Assembly: GCF_025766255.1 (NCBI RefSeq)
Contig: NW_026516719.1
Span: 225,020 to 289,019, forward strand
From: Zychaea mexicana
Lineage: Eukaryota > Mucoromycota > Mucoromycetes > Mucorales > Lichtheimiaceae
Direction: 5' to 3'
DNA: 64,000 nucleotides
Every line of letters starts with the position of its first letter. Position 1 is the stretch's first letter. The notes below the pieces were generated by a model. That model did not search any database, was not told the origin of the DNA, and saw nothing but the letters and a program-made list of their open reading frames with translations. Below are positions 63,306 through 64,000 of this stretch, in pieces. Made by a program: the position numbers and the translations under genes.

Positions 63306-64000
63306 CAGCTGAGGGAAGTGGTTGATAAAATGACCAAGCCAAATATTGAAGCAGCCTGTATACAGGATGACGCGCATACTATGTTGAAAACAGCCATGCT
63401 CTTGACACTCTATTTTAAGTTGGCCACCTCCATCATTGCGGGCTTGAGGGATTGGCAATCGCTGATTGTCGTGTGTATATACTTGATACTTGATTAAGAG
63501 TGCGTCTTTTGTTTGTTACACACGCCACCACATCGCACCATGGTTAATCCAACAACGGCCGAGACTTTCATTTATCCCATCAGATCAGGAAGCTGGATAC
63601 GACCATTCAGCACATACTTACTCCAAACCAAAAATGATGTATATTTCGCCAACACCTTGCGCGAATATATCGTTATCATCCGAAGCTATTGTTCACCGGC
63701 CCAATATCGACGTGGTACAAATCCAAAAATAATCTCGTATTCAACATAAGCAACATTGACGGTAGACACTGTACCGAGACCCTTTGATCCCTGGCTTGAG
63801 CTTGGCGCTAACCAAAACTAGTACACGCCCAATCATTCTGATCACAAGTATTTTTTTATGGTCTGGAGGCAGAACTTATTCCCAACAGAGTGTCCAGAGG
63901 AGTGACGGACTATTGGGTGTGAATACATGTATGAGAAAATGAGGAACAGAGAAGTGACGGAAAAGAGAAACCTATTTATATGTGCGGTGATAGATGGCAG
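63306..64000. other. End of window, no gene seen
   Basis: Two overlapping plus-strand frames (63490-63732 and 63540-63749) start near an ATG at 63540 (MVNPTTAETFIYPIRSGSWI), but neither has a recognisable domain. Nothing else is supported. Confidence 0.4.

Overview
The window is nuclear DNA of a filamentous fungus. It has many short GT-AG introns, AT-rich spacers and genes on both strands. The genes are fungal: the chitin synthase export chaperone CHS7, bZIP factors with a DUF3425-like tail, a GATA-type factor, GPI-anchored surface proteins, a SAC7/BAG7-like RhoGAP and a DHX34-type helicase that yeasts lack. The overall style suggests an early-diverging mould, most likely Mucoromycota (Mucorales-like). 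That placement is inference from gene content and style, not a search result. No CRISPR array, prokaryotic operon, rRNA or convincing tRNA was seen.

Layout. 0.6-2.0 kb (-): first G-protein alpha subunit. 4.1-7.6 kb (-): BRO1/Alix-type ESCRT factor, divergent from 7.8-12.4 kb (+): DHX34-like DEAH helicase. 12.6-13.6 kb (-): V-ATPase proteolipid. 13.9-17.0 kb (-): SEC1/Munc18. 17.5 kb (-): small mitochondrial-type membrane protein. 18.2-19.7 kb (-): GATA-type zinc-finger factor. 19.7-24.8 kb: gene-poor. 24.8-33.5 kb: two small GPI-anchored Cys-rich proteins, each with a bZIP gene of one paralogous pair nearby. 33.8-35.0 kb (-): HTD2-like dehydratase. 35.1-36.7 kb (-): second G-alpha. 37.1-39.2 kb (-): MFS sugar transporter. 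40.6-42.4 kb (-): RhoGAP. 44.1-45.1 kb (+): type II membrane nucleotide-diphospho-sugar transferase. 45.6-47.2 kb (-): ArfGAP GLO3. 47.7-49.1 kb (-): CHS7. 49.1-52.9 kb: gene-poor, with a frameshifted DUF1772-like remnant. 52.9-54.8 kb (+): ARP10. 55.0-59.1 kb (+): PEX6. 59.3-60.0 kb (-): ATX1-like copper chaperone. 60-64 kb: gene-poor, with a repeat-bounded element.

Functionally this is a housekeeping neighbourhood rich in membrane traffic (BRO1, SEC1, GLO3, CHS7, V-ATPase, ARP10, PEX6) and signalling (two G-alpha, RhoGAP, bZIP, GATA). These genes are not an operon and I see no biosynthetic cluster.

The most unusual points are: (1) an ATX1-like gene with an apparent one-base frameshift whose new TAG stop can itself act as a splice acceptor; (2) a 188-bp pogo/mariner-like MITE in intron 1 of that gene, a few bases from its 5' splice site; (3) a ~1.3 kb element at 62.0-63.3 kb with ~200-bp inverted ends, a third internal copy, and a small transmembrane-protein ORF; (4) a GPI-anchored protein family defined by an eight-cysteine pattern, duplicated beside the duplicated bZIP genes.
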